This document shows positions 7,932 to 16,612 of a stretch of 64,000 nt of DNA, piece by piece. A program made the position numbers and the translations under genes. A model generated the notes under the pieces. It did not search any database, was not told the origin of the DNA, and was given only the letters and a program-made list of their open reading frames with translations. Source of the DNA: Granulicella tundricola MP5ACTX9 (GTDB taxonomy: Bacteria > Acidobacteriota > Terriglobia > Terriglobales > Acidobacteriaceae). Location: contig NC_015060.1 in NCBI RefSeq assembly GCF_000178975.2, positions 1 to 64,000 on the forward strand, in the 5' to 3' direction. How positions within the stretch are numbered: the first letter of the stretch is position 1; each line of letters starts with the position of its first letter.

Positions 7932-9962
7932 CTACCGCGTAACTGCAGCATCCAACCCATTCTGAATCCGAATGCCAAGCTCTTCCTGCTCCAGATCAGG
8001 TCGATGGTTTAGCAGATTCTCCTGGGCGAGCTGGTAGTGTTTCTTGGCCGAATTCCATTGCGTCTCCGCCGCGAGAACGTCGGCCAATTGGAGCTGGGTG
8101 CGAGCAGACTGAGGTGCGAGCGTGACCGCCCGCTGCGCCAGCAGAAGTGCTTGCTGCAGCTCGTCTTTTTGGACAAGTGCCGCAGACTGACGGACATCAA
8201 CCCACGCCGAAGCGAGCGGAACCGCGAAGCTCCCTTGATAGACATAGACTCCGTCCTGCAAGATCGCTGTCGGCTTCAGCTTCTGGAATCCCTCATAAGG
8301 GTTCAGCGCACCGTCGCCGGATTCCACTCCTTCCAGATCACTCTCGCTGATGAGCACGGTGCCGTTGATTTGCGGAGGCACCTCCATCGGCAGCGTAAAC
8401 CACCATAGTCCGCTCGGAGTTGGCAGGCGATGACAATGGATGCCATAATCCTGCGGCTGCACAGCACCGTCCGGGAAGTAGGCAAACCAGCAATCGGGGT
8501 CGTGCTGCTGATCGAGATACTGCTTCACCGTCTTAAGTTGTTGACCCCAGTCCACGTTGGCATCGCTGAGATAGTGTCGGACCTGCAGCGGACCTCCCCA
8601 GGCCTCGTTGCCATAGGCCATATAGTTCGGAGCGATACGAACTGTTGTCACCACCTGCCAAAGAAGCAGGGCAGCAGCGAGTGCCGCCCATCCCGATCCG
8701 CGCCGCAGGAACATAGCAGCAATGGCGCCTGCAAGGACGTAAAGAAACGGATAGACCGGCATCAGGTGCCGCGCGCCGATATCGAAGTGAGACGTGGTGA
8801 CGACAGCAAAATACACGCACACGGGTACTAGAAGAAATACCATCTGCCGCCCGTAAGCGCGGCCTTCTTTCAACCAGAGCAGGGGCGCGAGGAGGAGCAG
8901 CAACAGGAGCGGCAAGGTGGACTTGATGAAAAAGGCAGCGGGAAAATACTCCCACGGCCCGTGACGGTAGACATGTCCGAAGAAGTAGCTGGTGTACTCC
9001 TGTTCGATATGTTTCGTATTGGCGAGTCCCCAGATATATGCTTGCGGAAGCAGGTGAAAACGTGCAAACAGCGCCAATTTCGCGCCTTGGGCGGGGTTCG
9101 GCAAGGAGGCCAGATACTCACCGAGCGTGGGAGAGAGTTGAAGTCCGTGCGGTGCCGCAGCGTAGCGGAAGCCATAGAACGCCCAGAGCACTAGCCAGGC
9201 ACAGGCGAGGACGGCAAAGGAGGCACCCAGCAATCGTGCAGCGGTTGCCGGCCTTCGCTCGCGAACTCCCTCGACTACCGCGATGAGCAACAATATGGGT
9301 GCGATCAGAATGCCGGTAAATTTGGTCACGAGCGCCAGTCCAGCCAACAGCCCCGTGACAAGCAGTACTTTCCATGAAGGCTGAACGGAATAAAGGTAGA
9401 AAGCGTACACAGTCGCTAAAAAGAAGCAGGCACTTCCAACATCGGTCGAGATCAGTGTGCCGTGAGCTAGAAGATTGGGGTCGAAGACGAACAGGAAGAG
9501 AGAGCACACGCCGGCGAGCATCCCAAAGAAGCGCCGGCCTGTTGCATAGACCAGCAGAGCTGTCACCAGGCTGAAAAGCATGCAGGCCATACGCGCGGGA
9601 AACAGAAGACGATCGCCACCGTTGGCAAAGACAAAGGTGCGACCGCCAAGGAAGGCGTTCTCTGTCTGCGGAGTGCCGGTCGAACCTGGCAGGGCGAGAT
9701 GCATTCGGAGCAGAGGAAGTGCCGCTGTTATCTTCACGAGCGGCGGGACCTCTGCATTCGCCCTGTAGTCGTGCTGCGTCAGAATGAGGTAGCCATCATA
9801 CAAATGGTGGGCTTCATCCCAGTTTGCAGAGTAGAGACGCGCGACGTGAACCAGCTGCAGACTGAAAACGGCCAGAAGAGATACGATAAGTATCCAGGCA
9901 AACGTTTGCCCTCGGGCGCGTAGCGAATCAAATCTCGTGCTCTTCGGCATGCACACCAGCAT
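7932..9962 (-). CDS. GT39/ArnT-type membrane glycosyltransferase with C-terminal TPR
   Basis: 676 aa (start 9962, or ATG 9950). After a first TM segment (WILIVSLLAVFSLQLVHV) comes the acidic motif NWDEAHHLYDGY, typical of GT-C enzymes of the PMT/ArnT superfamily that use a polyprenyl-phosphate sugar. About ten more TM segments follow, then an extracytoplasmic domain (LSDANVDWGQQLKTVKQYL), which in related acidobacterial proteins follows the membrane part. A TPR-like helical tail (LQQALLLAQRAVTLAPQSARTQLQLADVLAAETQWNSAKKHYQ) closes it. It probably glycosylates proteins or lipids at the outer face of the inner membrane; the acceptor is unknown. Confidence 0.85.
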   Translation of the reverse strand: MLVCMPKSTRFDSLRARGQTFAWILIVSLLAVFSLQLVHVARLYSANWDEAHHLYDGYLILTQHDYRANAEVPPLVKITAALPLLRMHLALPGSTGTPQTENAFLGGRTFVFANGGDRLLFPARMACMLFSLVTALLVYATGRRFFGMLAGVCSLFLFVFDPNLLAHGTLISTDVGSACFFLATVYAFYLYSVQPSWKVLLVTGLLAGLALVTKFTGILIAPILLLIAVVEGVRERRPATAARLLGASFAVLACAWLVLWAFYGFRYAAAPHGLQLSPTLGEYLASLPNPAQGAKLALFARFHLLPQAYIWGLANTKHIEQEYTSYFFGHVYRHGPWEYFPAAFFIKSTLPLLLLLLLAPLLWLKEGRAYGRQMVFLLVPVCVYFAVVTTSHFDIGARHLMPVYPFLYVLAGAIAAMFLRRGSGWAALAAALLLWQVVTTVRIAPNYMAYGNEAWGGPLQVRHYLSDANVDWGQQLKTVKQYLDQQHDPDCWFAYFPDGAVQPQDYGIHCHRLPTPSGLWWFTLPMEVPPQINGTVLISESDLEGVESGDGALNPYEGFQKLKPTAILQDGVYVYQGSFAVPLASAWVDVRQSAALVQKDELQQALLLAQRAVTLAPQSARTQLQLADVLAAETQWNSAKKHYQLAQENLLNHRPDLEQEELGIRIQNGLDAAVTR

Positions 9963-10033
9963 ACATTCAGGGTTGATACCGAGAAACGCATATCACCCAC
10001 TTGAGCAGCTAAATCTCGTCTCCGTGCGCAATT

Positions 10034-11289
10034 CCCCGAAAGTCGGGCGGTCTCAACCGGTCGATGCAACACCATCTGATAGAAATGATTTCTCTTCGAG
10101 GTGGTGTGAATGAGAGAAGGAAGACGGTTTGGGCTTTCTGCTGAGCATAAGGCTGACATCTGGAGGCGTTGGAAGTTGGGCGAGTCTCTCAAAGAGATTG
10201 GTCGTGCCTTCGACAAGGATCATGGTTCGATTCAGTTCATGCTCTCCAAGCACGGTGGGATTGCTCCCGCAGTTCGTGAGCGGTCGCAGCGAACGCTGAC
10301 GTTGGTCGAACGAGAAGAGATCTCACGAGGCATTGCCTCTGGTTCGTCGATCCGCGAGATAGCCAAGGGTCTGGAACGTCCAGCATCTACGGTGAGCCGG
10401 GAGGTAGTCCGGAACGGTGGCCGCTCAGTCTATAGAGCGAGTGACGCTGATCAGCGGGCTTGGAGATCGGCACTGCGGCCTAAGACCTGTCGACTTGCCA
10501 GGCACAGGAAGCTGCGCTTGATCGTGGCCAGTAAACTGATCCGAGACTGGTCGCCGGAGCAAATCTCCGGCTGGTTGAAGAGACGATATCCCAACAACGG
10601 GAGCATGCGCGTGTCCCACGAGACGATCTATCGCAGCTTATTCATCCAGGCTCGCGGAGTGCTGAAAAAGGAGCTGGTGCAGCACCTGCGGTCCAAGCGG
10701 CAGATCCGCCGATCGGTGCATGCTAAGGCTGCTGGACAGTCCCGAGGTCAGATCGTCGATGCGATCTCCATCAGCGAACGACCTGCAGAGATTAACGACC
10801 GCGCCATCCCAGGTCATTGGGAGGGAGACCTGCTCAGCGGGTCAGGCAACAGTCACATCGCAACTCTCGTCGAACGGCACTCCCGCTTCACCATCCTGGT
10901 GAAAGTGCCTAGCAAAGACACGGCGACTGTCGTCGCCGCGCTAAGTCGGCAGGTTCGTAAACTGCCCGCATCTTTGAGGCGTTCGCTGACCTGGGACCGC
11001 GGCCTTGAGATGGCAAAACACAAAAGCTTCACGGTGGCCACGAAGGTGGACGTCTACTTCTGTGATCCGCAGAGCCCATGGCAGCGCGGTACCAACGAGA
11101 ACACCGATGGCCTTCTTCGACAGTACTTTCCGAGGAAGACTGACCTATCCGGCTACTCTCAGGCAGACCTCAACAAGGTAGCTCTGCGCCTCAATCAACG
11201 CCCAAGGAAAACTTTGGACTTCGATACTCCGGCTAGTAAACTCCAAGCCAGTGTTGCATCGACCCATTGAGACCGCCACGTTTTCAGGG
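10034..11289. mobile_element. Complete IS30-family insertion sequence
   Basis: About 1.26 kb with one transposase gene between inverted repeats. The inner 27 bp of the ends (10046-10072 and 11251-11277) match at 25 of 27 positions, with shared GGCGGTCTCAA and GGTCGATGCAACAC. Similarity continues outward (CCCCGAAA on the left against CCCTGAAA on the right), giving ends near 10034 and 11289. No clear target-site duplication was seen. The left end is closely matched by the truncated copy at 15.5 kb. Confidence 0.8.
10110..11270 (+). CDS. IS30-family transposase
   Basis: 386 aa with an SD-like GAGGTGG 5 nt before the ATG. The N-terminal HTH regions (LKEIGRAFDKDHGSIQFML and IREIAKGLERPASTVSREV) are typical of IS30. 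The DDE catalytic residues are D240 in HWEGDLL, D296 in TWDRGLE and E330 in RGTNENTDGLLRQYFP, so the enzyme looks intact. The stop codon lies inside the right inverted repeat. It acts on the IS ends and may also mobilise the truncated relative nearby in trans if that copy keeps a usable end. Confidence 0.95.
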   Translation: MREGRRFGLSAEHKADIWRRWKLGESLKEIGRAFDKDHGSIQFMLSKHGGIAPAVRERSQRTLTLVEREEISRGIASGSSIREIAKGLERPASTVSREVVRNGGRSVYRASDADQRAWRSALRPKTCRLARHRKLRLIVASKLIRDWSPEQISGWLKRRYPNNGSMRVSHETIYRSLFIQARGVLKKELVQHLRSKRQIRRSVHAKAAGQSRGQIVDAISISERPAEINDRAIPGHWEGDLLSGSGNSHIATLVERHSRFTILVKVPSKDTATVVAALSRQVRKLPASLRRSLTWDRGLEMAKHKSFTVATKVDVYFCDPQSPWQRGTNENTDGLLRQYFPRKTDLSGYSQADLNKVALRLNQRPRKTLDFDTPASKLQASVASTH

Positions 11290-11396
11290 CAGATGCCAGC
11301 GAGAACGCGACTTGTGAGCCTCTGACGGGTCAGAGGACGTGTGCGCTGCTCTTGCCAGACGATTTCGAGCCAGCGAACTTCTTCGAGGGTTTCCCA

Positions 11397-12131
11397 ATGT
11401 TCTTCAGCTTGCTTCAGAGATCCATTCGATTGTCAGCCTTCTTCCTTCTTGCGGTTACCGTTGGGGAAGCTCAGAGCAAGGAAGCTCCGCTCCCCCCGGA
11501 CGTGCCTGCGGTGGAATGCAAGCCCCCTGCCGTGGTTAACTTCGACGGCCTACGCGTCTTCAGCGGCACAGCGCCGGTCCTCATGACTTTTCACTGCGGG
11601 GACAAGGGCAGTGAAGCCGCCGCCTGCCACGCCGAGTATCTCGACCCAGCCAAGCCTGACGAGTATCAAGGCGATCTCATCGCTCCCGGTGCGACCCAGG
11701 GCCGTTGGACGTGCGCAATGGTGGGCGGATGGTCGGGTTGGATCCCGACTGATCGGCTGGCGCCCGTCCCATCGACTCCCGCCATCACGACAGAACAGTG
11801 GCTCGGCACCTGGGTCACCGGCCATGCAGGCGTGCACAATGACCGACTGGTCGTTACGCGCAGTGCCGAAGGCCACGGCAAGATCCATGTGGAGGGCAGG
11901 GCGAATTACACCAACATCGCGCACAATGTGCATACCGGCCAGGTGAGCGGGGACGCCGTCGCCATGGGGCCATTTCTTCACATCCTCGATCATGGCGAGT
12001 TGCCAGATTGCGTCCTTGATCTGAAGTACGACCTTGCCAGCAAGACCTTCCGTGCCGTCGATAATCAGCTATGCGGCGGTTTCAACGTCACGTTCGATGG
12101 AACCTGGCATCAGGCGAAATCGAAGAACTAG
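11397..12131 (+). CDS. Secreted protein of unknown function
   Basis: About 244 aa from the ATG at 11397, which places a signal peptide (RLSAFFLLAVTVGEAQ) at the N-terminus; an earlier in-frame start at 11352 would bury it. The mature protein has Cys residues (VECKPP, TFHCGD, AACHAEY, WTCAMVGG, PDCVLDL, NQLCGG) suggesting disulfides, and a middle SH3-like stretch (VGGWSGWIPTDRL). The C-terminal half (EQWLGTWVTGHAGV...) resembles a lipocalin-like small-molecule-binding fold, but this is only inferred. It stands directly downstream of the IS30 element. Confidence 0.6.
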   Translation: MFFSLLQRSIRLSAFFLLAVTVGEAQSKEAPLPPDVPAVECKPPAVVNFDGLRVFSGTAPVLMTFHCGDKGSEAAACHAEYLDPAKPDEYQGDLIAPGATQGRWTCAMVGGWSGWIPTDRLAPVPSTPAITTEQWLGTWVTGHAGVHNDRLVVTRSAEGHGKIHVEGRANYTNIAHNVHTGQVSGDAVAMGPFLHILDHGELPDCVLDLKYDLASKTFRAVDNQLCGGFNVTFDGTWHQAKSKN

Positions 12132-12554
12132 CTTTGAGCAAGAACATTCTTCTTCCAGCGCGTGAGTTGCAGAGCTCTGGAGTCGTCGGGACCCAGATAA
12201 CGCATTGAGTGTGACTGATCCCGGCTCCTGGAGCATTTGGTTTCCATAACACCGTTTCCGTGCAGGTTGCCTCCAGAGTCGTTGCGACGTGTTGATAGTG
12301 TCCGGCTGCCTACTGCTTAGTGTGAGTGGCAATGACCTTCCAAAGAGCAAAGGACAAAGTCCGAAGCAAATTTTGAGTTCCCCAGACCGTGCCCACTACT
12401 TGCTGGATGCTCATGTAGAGACAGGAGCGTTCGCGGTTTGATGGAACCCGTCAACCTTAAGACTGCGCTTCGCCATTTGCAGTTGGAATCAGTACACCGC
12501 AAGAACGGCAATCGGCGGTTTAGCGCAAGCGTCCGGTGATGCCAGAACAGACGT
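12132..12554. other. Intergenic region, no feature seen
   Basis: 423 bp between convergent genes. Both strands were examined; only short frames without coding character and no strong hairpin were found. Confidence 0.4.
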
Positions 12555-13964
12555 TTACAGTTCTTCCATAATGATTGAGTAATCCAACTCATCCAATTTT
12601 CCGGAGATCTTCGGGCCCCATCCCGCACTGCGGCCGAACGGCTGCACGCTCCACGACTCCGGGATGATGCCGGAATGGATCTCACGAATGAGCACGATCT
12701 GCGGCGCGTCGCCGATTGTGCTCAATTCAGCTTTCGTAACGTCGTGCCTGTCGATCTCATGGCGGTCTTCATCCTGAATGGCTACGACCCAGAAGCCGGC
12801 TTCTTCGAAGGCGCACGCCGATAGCGCCGTCCGGTGTACGGTGATGCGGACCATCCAGGTAAAGATTTCTGCTGTCCAGTCGCTGGGCAATGGCGGGTTA
12901 GGCGGTTCCAGCGCACGTCGGGTGTAGTCCTGCATTCTGCGCAGACGGAAGGAGAGACCAGCATGAGTCTCATATTCCTCGATTGTGCGTACCGTGCCAA
13001 GACCGAAAGGCTCGCCCGCAGTTTCTCCCCTGAGCAGGGATGCGACTCGCTCGCGGCTTAGCCTGTCGAGGTCGCGCCATGCGGTTGCTCCGCTTGCACC
13101 TTCAGAAACAACAGGCTTTCGGTCGTCCCAGTGGCGCGTGGCGTAGGCGCGGGCATAATCGTGCCAGGCAACCGACTCTACCGGATGGAAGAGATCGTAG
13201 CCGGAGGTAAAGGCGCGCAGCGTCATGGCGATCTCTTCGCCGAAGAAGTAGAGATCGGGATCGTAGGGCACGTCCTCGACGAAGCTGCCTGGCGCGAAGA
13301 TAAAGCCACCGGCGAGGAAACGAGCACCCATCGGGCGTTCGCGAGCCGAATAGCCAGGAATTTCGAGGGGCTTGAGCTTAGGTAGTCCGTCCTCCGAGAA
13401 GCCGCTAAGCGCGATCAGTTGTGGCGTGCCCTGCAGCGCTTCGCGTGCCCGGGTGCCATCGGCAGCGGGAATGAACGTGTTCGCATAGGTGCTCAGGATG
13501 GGCCGTACGCTTCCCGTCTGCTGCATCATGCGGATGAGCTTGGTATCCCAACCTTTAATGAAGCGACAGTGCGAGTCGATCTGGAGAAACCACTGCTCGC
13601 CCCTCCAAAGCTTCATAGCTTCGGCACGCGCCCAGCAGGCACCATAGCTCTGCTGCCATGGGACATCGAGGATGCAAATACCGGGAGCCTCAGCGAAAGG
13701 CAGCGAAGGCTGCTCCTCGCCATGCTGCCAGCAGATGTCTATGCGTAGCAGTTCGGGTTCATCTGCCTTCTCGACCAGATCTTCGACGGTGGGGATAAGC
13801 TGACTATCGCGGTATGAGGCGATCGAGATGAAGATAAGTTCGTTTCCCGTACCCAAACGGTCTCCCTGTACGCCGTTACTGTAGAGCAACTGGCCTGACG
13901 ATACTGTACGACCAGAGACTCCGATTCTTACACCACGCAAATGCACGACCACTACAAGTTGCAC
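12555..13964 (-). CDS. GlcNAc-transferase-like glycosyltransferase (PF11397 type)
   Basis: Up to 469 aa; the true start is uncertain because conserved sequence begins only at about residue 43 (LIFISIASYRDSQLIPTV). The region FISIASYRD, the WQQSYGACWARAEAMKLW segment, FLQIDSHCRFIKGWD (DxD-like DSH) and FFGEEIAMTLRAFTSGYDLFHP are characteristic of the GlcNAc-transferase family related to the Skp1 hydroxyproline GlcNAc transferase. The catalytic domain is followed by a C-terminal domain of about 130 aa (MVRITVHRTALSACAFEE...) of unknown role. It is likely cytoplasmic and uses a nucleotide sugar; the acceptor is unknown. Confidence 0.75.
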   Translation of the reverse strand: MQLVVVVHLRGVRIGVSGRTVSSGQLLYSNGVQGDRLGTGNELIFISIASYRDSQLIPTVEDLVEKADEPELLRIDICWQHGEEQPSLPFAEAPGICILDVPWQQSYGACWARAEAMKLWRGEQWFLQIDSHCRFIKGWDTKLIRMMQQTGSVRPILSTYANTFIPAADGTRAREALQGTPQLIALSGFSEDGLPKLKPLEIPGYSARERPMGARFLAGGFIFAPGSFVEDVPYDPDLYFFGEEIAMTLRAFTSGYDLFHPVESVAWHDYARAYATRHWDDRKPVVSEGASGATAWRDLDRLSRERVASLLRGETAGEPFGLGTVRTIEEYETHAGLSFRLRRMQDYTRRALEPPNPPLPSDWTAEIFTWMVRITVHRTALSACAFEEAGFWVVAIQDEDRHEIDRHDVTKAELSTIGDAPQIVLIREIHSGIIPESWSVQPFGRSAGWGPKISGKLDELDYSIIMEEL

Positions 13965-14321
13965 GGAGAACAGATACGGGCATTTTCATCCAGGCCGAAC
14001 AGGGACATGCCTATAGGAATCAACCATACTAACCTCCCTTGAAGCCGGGCTCTCGGAAAACTCTCCGCTCGGACCGCCGAGCGAATCGACGTTGCCCATA
14101 AACCGTTTTCAGACAAAACTGATGGCACGGCGCCGCCTGGCGGCGCGAGCGTGGCTCTTATTGGCCCAGGAAAAGCTGCACAGCATCTGCCGTATCGTGC
14201 GCAGCTGAACACAGGACGAAAGCGCGCGTCTGTGTGTGCTTGAGCAACGAGGGGCCTCGAAACCAGCTCTGTCGAGTACACTCTAAGCCAAGTCGTAGCC
14301 CACAGGAAGGACTCCAGGATC
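13965..14321. other. Divergent intergenic region with GC hairpin
   Basis: 357 bp between divergent genes, so promoters for both are expected. A GC-rich hairpin GCGCCGCC-T-GGCGGCGC lies at about 14130-14150. Around 14092-14116 the string GTTGCCCATAAACCGTTTTC resembles the R1 repeat loosely. Confidence 0.35.
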
Positions 14322-15281
14322 ATGCACGCTCTTTTTCGCATCCTCGCCATCCAATTGCTCGCCCTTCCCCTGTCAGCCGCCACTCCACTCCAGCAAGCCA
14401 CGACCTCCACTGCAATACAGCCAGCTGAACCACCTTTGCCACCCGGATCGAACTACGATCCCGGCATCTTCCAGGCACTCCTGCCACCCGCCGATCTTGC
14501 CTACCTTCAACAGTTCTCCGGAGCTCCAGCCAAAGATCTCCTCCGCGATAAGCAATTCAAAAGGCTAATGAAGCTCTTCGTCCCAGGCTGCATCTTCCAC
14601 TATGGGCGGGACATGAGCCTCCCTGACGCCCTCTCGATGGCTTTCGACGGCTCCCGCATCCCGGTTGAGCTACGGGACAACCGGTACCTCCTTGTCGTTG
14701 GTCAACAGGGACCTTACCTCCAGGGTCGCGGCTTTCTCTGGATCGATCTGCAGACTGGTATTGCGCTGGGCGGCTTTTACTTCGCCCCCACAAATGGCGA
14801 ACCAACCCCTGCCCTCAATCTATTCTCGAAGCAAATCAAGGAGGACACCCTGGGTCTCAGCCAGTTTCCTCCGGCCTTCGTCGGCGACTTCATCCAGTGG
14901 TCCACGAGCGCCCGCGTCGGACCCGTCGTGACCCGCTACTTCATCACCGGCAACAATAAGAAGATCCTTGTCGAGCACGATGAGGACTTTTGCGTCTCCG
15001 CCGATGGCACCGTCGCGCCGCGGAACGGTGTCTGCGAGCAACTCAACGCTCAGGCGGCCGACCTCGACGTCACGGCGGCCGACTACCTCGACCAGGTCCA
15101 CCACGCGACCAACGCGACCGCCTGGATGCTGAGCCCCTCCCAAGTCGCCTGGCTTAGTCTTCGCGAACGGACCTGTGGTGGAGTTCTCGACCCTCTCGCC
15201 TGCCGCATCAACATCACACACCAGCGTATCCACGTTCTTACTGGCCGCCCACCCAGCCGTCCTCATCCTGTCCATCGCTAA
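14322..15281 (+). CDS. Secreted protein with LprI-like C-terminal region
   Basis: 319 aa. The signal peptide (MHALFRILAIQLLALPLSAA) is clear. The central region (residues 40-220) has no recognised family. The last 70 residues (LSPSQVAWLSLRERTCGG...LACRINITHQRIHVLTG) match the pattern of LprI/DUF1311 domains, which have paired cysteines and a conserved Trp-Leu-x-x-Arg and bind lysozyme in some bacteria. A periplasmic or secreted protective role is a possibility only. It is followed by about 230 bp of spacer and a truncated IS. Confidence 0.65.
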   Translation: MHALFRILAIQLLALPLSAATPLQQATTSTAIQPAEPPLPPGSNYDPGIFQALLPPADLAYLQQFSGAPAKDLLRDKQFKRLMKLFVPGCIFHYGRDMSLPDALSMAFDGSRIPVELRDNRYLLVVGQQGPYLQGRGFLWIDLQTGIALGGFYFAPTNGEPTPALNLFSKQIKEDTLGLSQFPPAFVGDFIQWSTSARVGPVVTRYFITGNNKKILVEHDEDFCVSADGTVAPRNGVCEQLNAQAADLDVTAADYLDQVHHATNATAWMLSPSQVAWLSLRERTCGGVLDPLACRINITHQRIHVLTGRPPSRPHPVHR

Positions 15282-15512
15282 CCCGTCAACGCGCGGCAAT
15301 GGTGCCTACCTTGACGGTCTCCTCTTGCTGGGCAACATCCTGATCAATAAACGGACGCCTTTGCCGCTAGCGTCCACCGGCCCGGCGGATTCCTCAAACG
15401 CCGCTTCCAGGGAGTGTGCGGACGCTAACATGATGTGAAGAGGCAGTGAGATTCTGGCCAAACGGTCTTTTGCATAAAAACGCATGCCAGCAGAATGAAC
15501 ATAGCATAAGCT

Positions 15513-16268
15513 CCCCGAAAGTCGGGGCGGTCTCAACTGGTCGATGCAACACTATCTGATTTGGAGGTGTTGTATGAGACAAGGGAGACGGCACGGTCTT
15601 TCCGCTGAGGAGAAGGTCGGCATTTGGCGACGTTGGAAGGCGGGCGAGTCATTGCATGAGATTGGACGCGCCTTCGACAAGGATCATGGCTCGATTCAAT
15701 TTTTGTTAGCCAAGCACGGCGGAATCGCACCAGCAGTCCAACGCCGATCGCAGCGCACGCTCACGCTGGCCGAGCGGGAAGAGATCTCACGAGGCATTGC
15801 ATCCGGTTCTTCGATTCGTGAGATCGCCAGAGGACTCGAGCGGGCTGCGTCGACGGTAAGCCGAGAGGTGGCGCGGCATGGTGGGCGACCGATGTATCGA
15901 GCCAGTGAAGCCGATGATCGAGCTTGGAAGTCTGCTCTGCGACCCAAGGTCTGCCTGCTTGCCAGGCACAGGAAGCTGCGCTTGATCGTGGCCAGTAAAC
16001 TGATTCTGAACTGGTCGCCGGAGCAGATCGCCGGCTGGTTGAAGAGACGGTATCCCAGCAACGAGAGCATGCGCGTGTCCCACGAGACCATCTATCGCAG
16101 CTTATTTATTCAGGCGCGAGGAGTGCTGAAGAAGGAGTTGATGCAGCACCTGCGGTCCCGGCGGCAGATCCGCCGCTCCGTGCACGCCAAGGCTGCCGGG
16201 CAGTCTCGAGGCCGGATCGTCGATGCGATCTCTATCAGCGAACGGCCCGCAGAGATCGAAGATCGCGT
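15513..16268 (+). mobile_element. Truncated IS30-family element (5' part)
   Basis: It starts with the IRL-like sequence at 15513-15552 (CCCCGAAAGTCGG, then GCGGTCTCAAC and GGTCGATGCAACAC). It aligns with the complete copy at 10 kb through most of the first 60% and stops aligning near 16268. No right end was found. The deletion removed all DDE residues, so this copy cannot make a transposase. Confidence 0.75.
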
Positions 16269-16317
16269 AACCACGAGCCGCTCACCTAGCGCCAGCACCA
16301 TTTCTCGCACCAGCTAA
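15574..16317 (+). pseudogene. Truncated IS30 transposase (DNA-binding part only)
   Basis: The ATG at 15574 corresponds to the start of the complete copy (MRQGRRHGLSAEEK). HTH regions HEIGRAFDKDHGSIQF and IREIARGLERAASTVSRE are kept. Homology ends at ERPAEIEDR; the last 17 residues are unrelated read-through to a chance stop. A product of about 247 aa containing only the DNA-binding half could still bind the IS ends and act as a transposition inhibitor, but that is speculation. Confidence 0.8.
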
Positions 16318-16612
16318 TGAAATGGTCCTTTCCAGCACCCGCTATGCTATACCCGTGAACGGTAGCCAGGCCCATACTCCGCATCTTCGCGAGCATTTGT
16401 GCCAAGCAAGCCGCCCTCCAGCATGCGGTCAAGGACTGACGGAAGCTGAAAGTGGTTTAACCCCTAAGACGCCCTGTCGCCGGGTTTTGCTCGTGTACTG
16501 GCCGGTGGGCCGGCAATGCCGAGCGGACCCTCAACGGGAATGAAGCAACTATCGCGCGCGAGCTGGGTTCTTAGAGGGTCTAAGACTGCTCCGAACATAC
16601 AAAGGGACCCAC
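16269..16612. other. Intergenic region upstream of the GH79-like gene
   Basis: About 340 bp after the IS break point. It contains short, GC-rich inverted stretches (GGCCGGTGGGCCGGC near 16501) and presumably the promoter of the downstream lipoprotein gene; no coding sequence is recognisable. Confidence 0.35.

Noticed and set aside
13952..14410. Minus-strand frame of about 150 codons between the glycosyltransferase and the LprI-like gene
   Set aside because: It overlaps the signal peptide of the plus-strand gene and its translation looks random.
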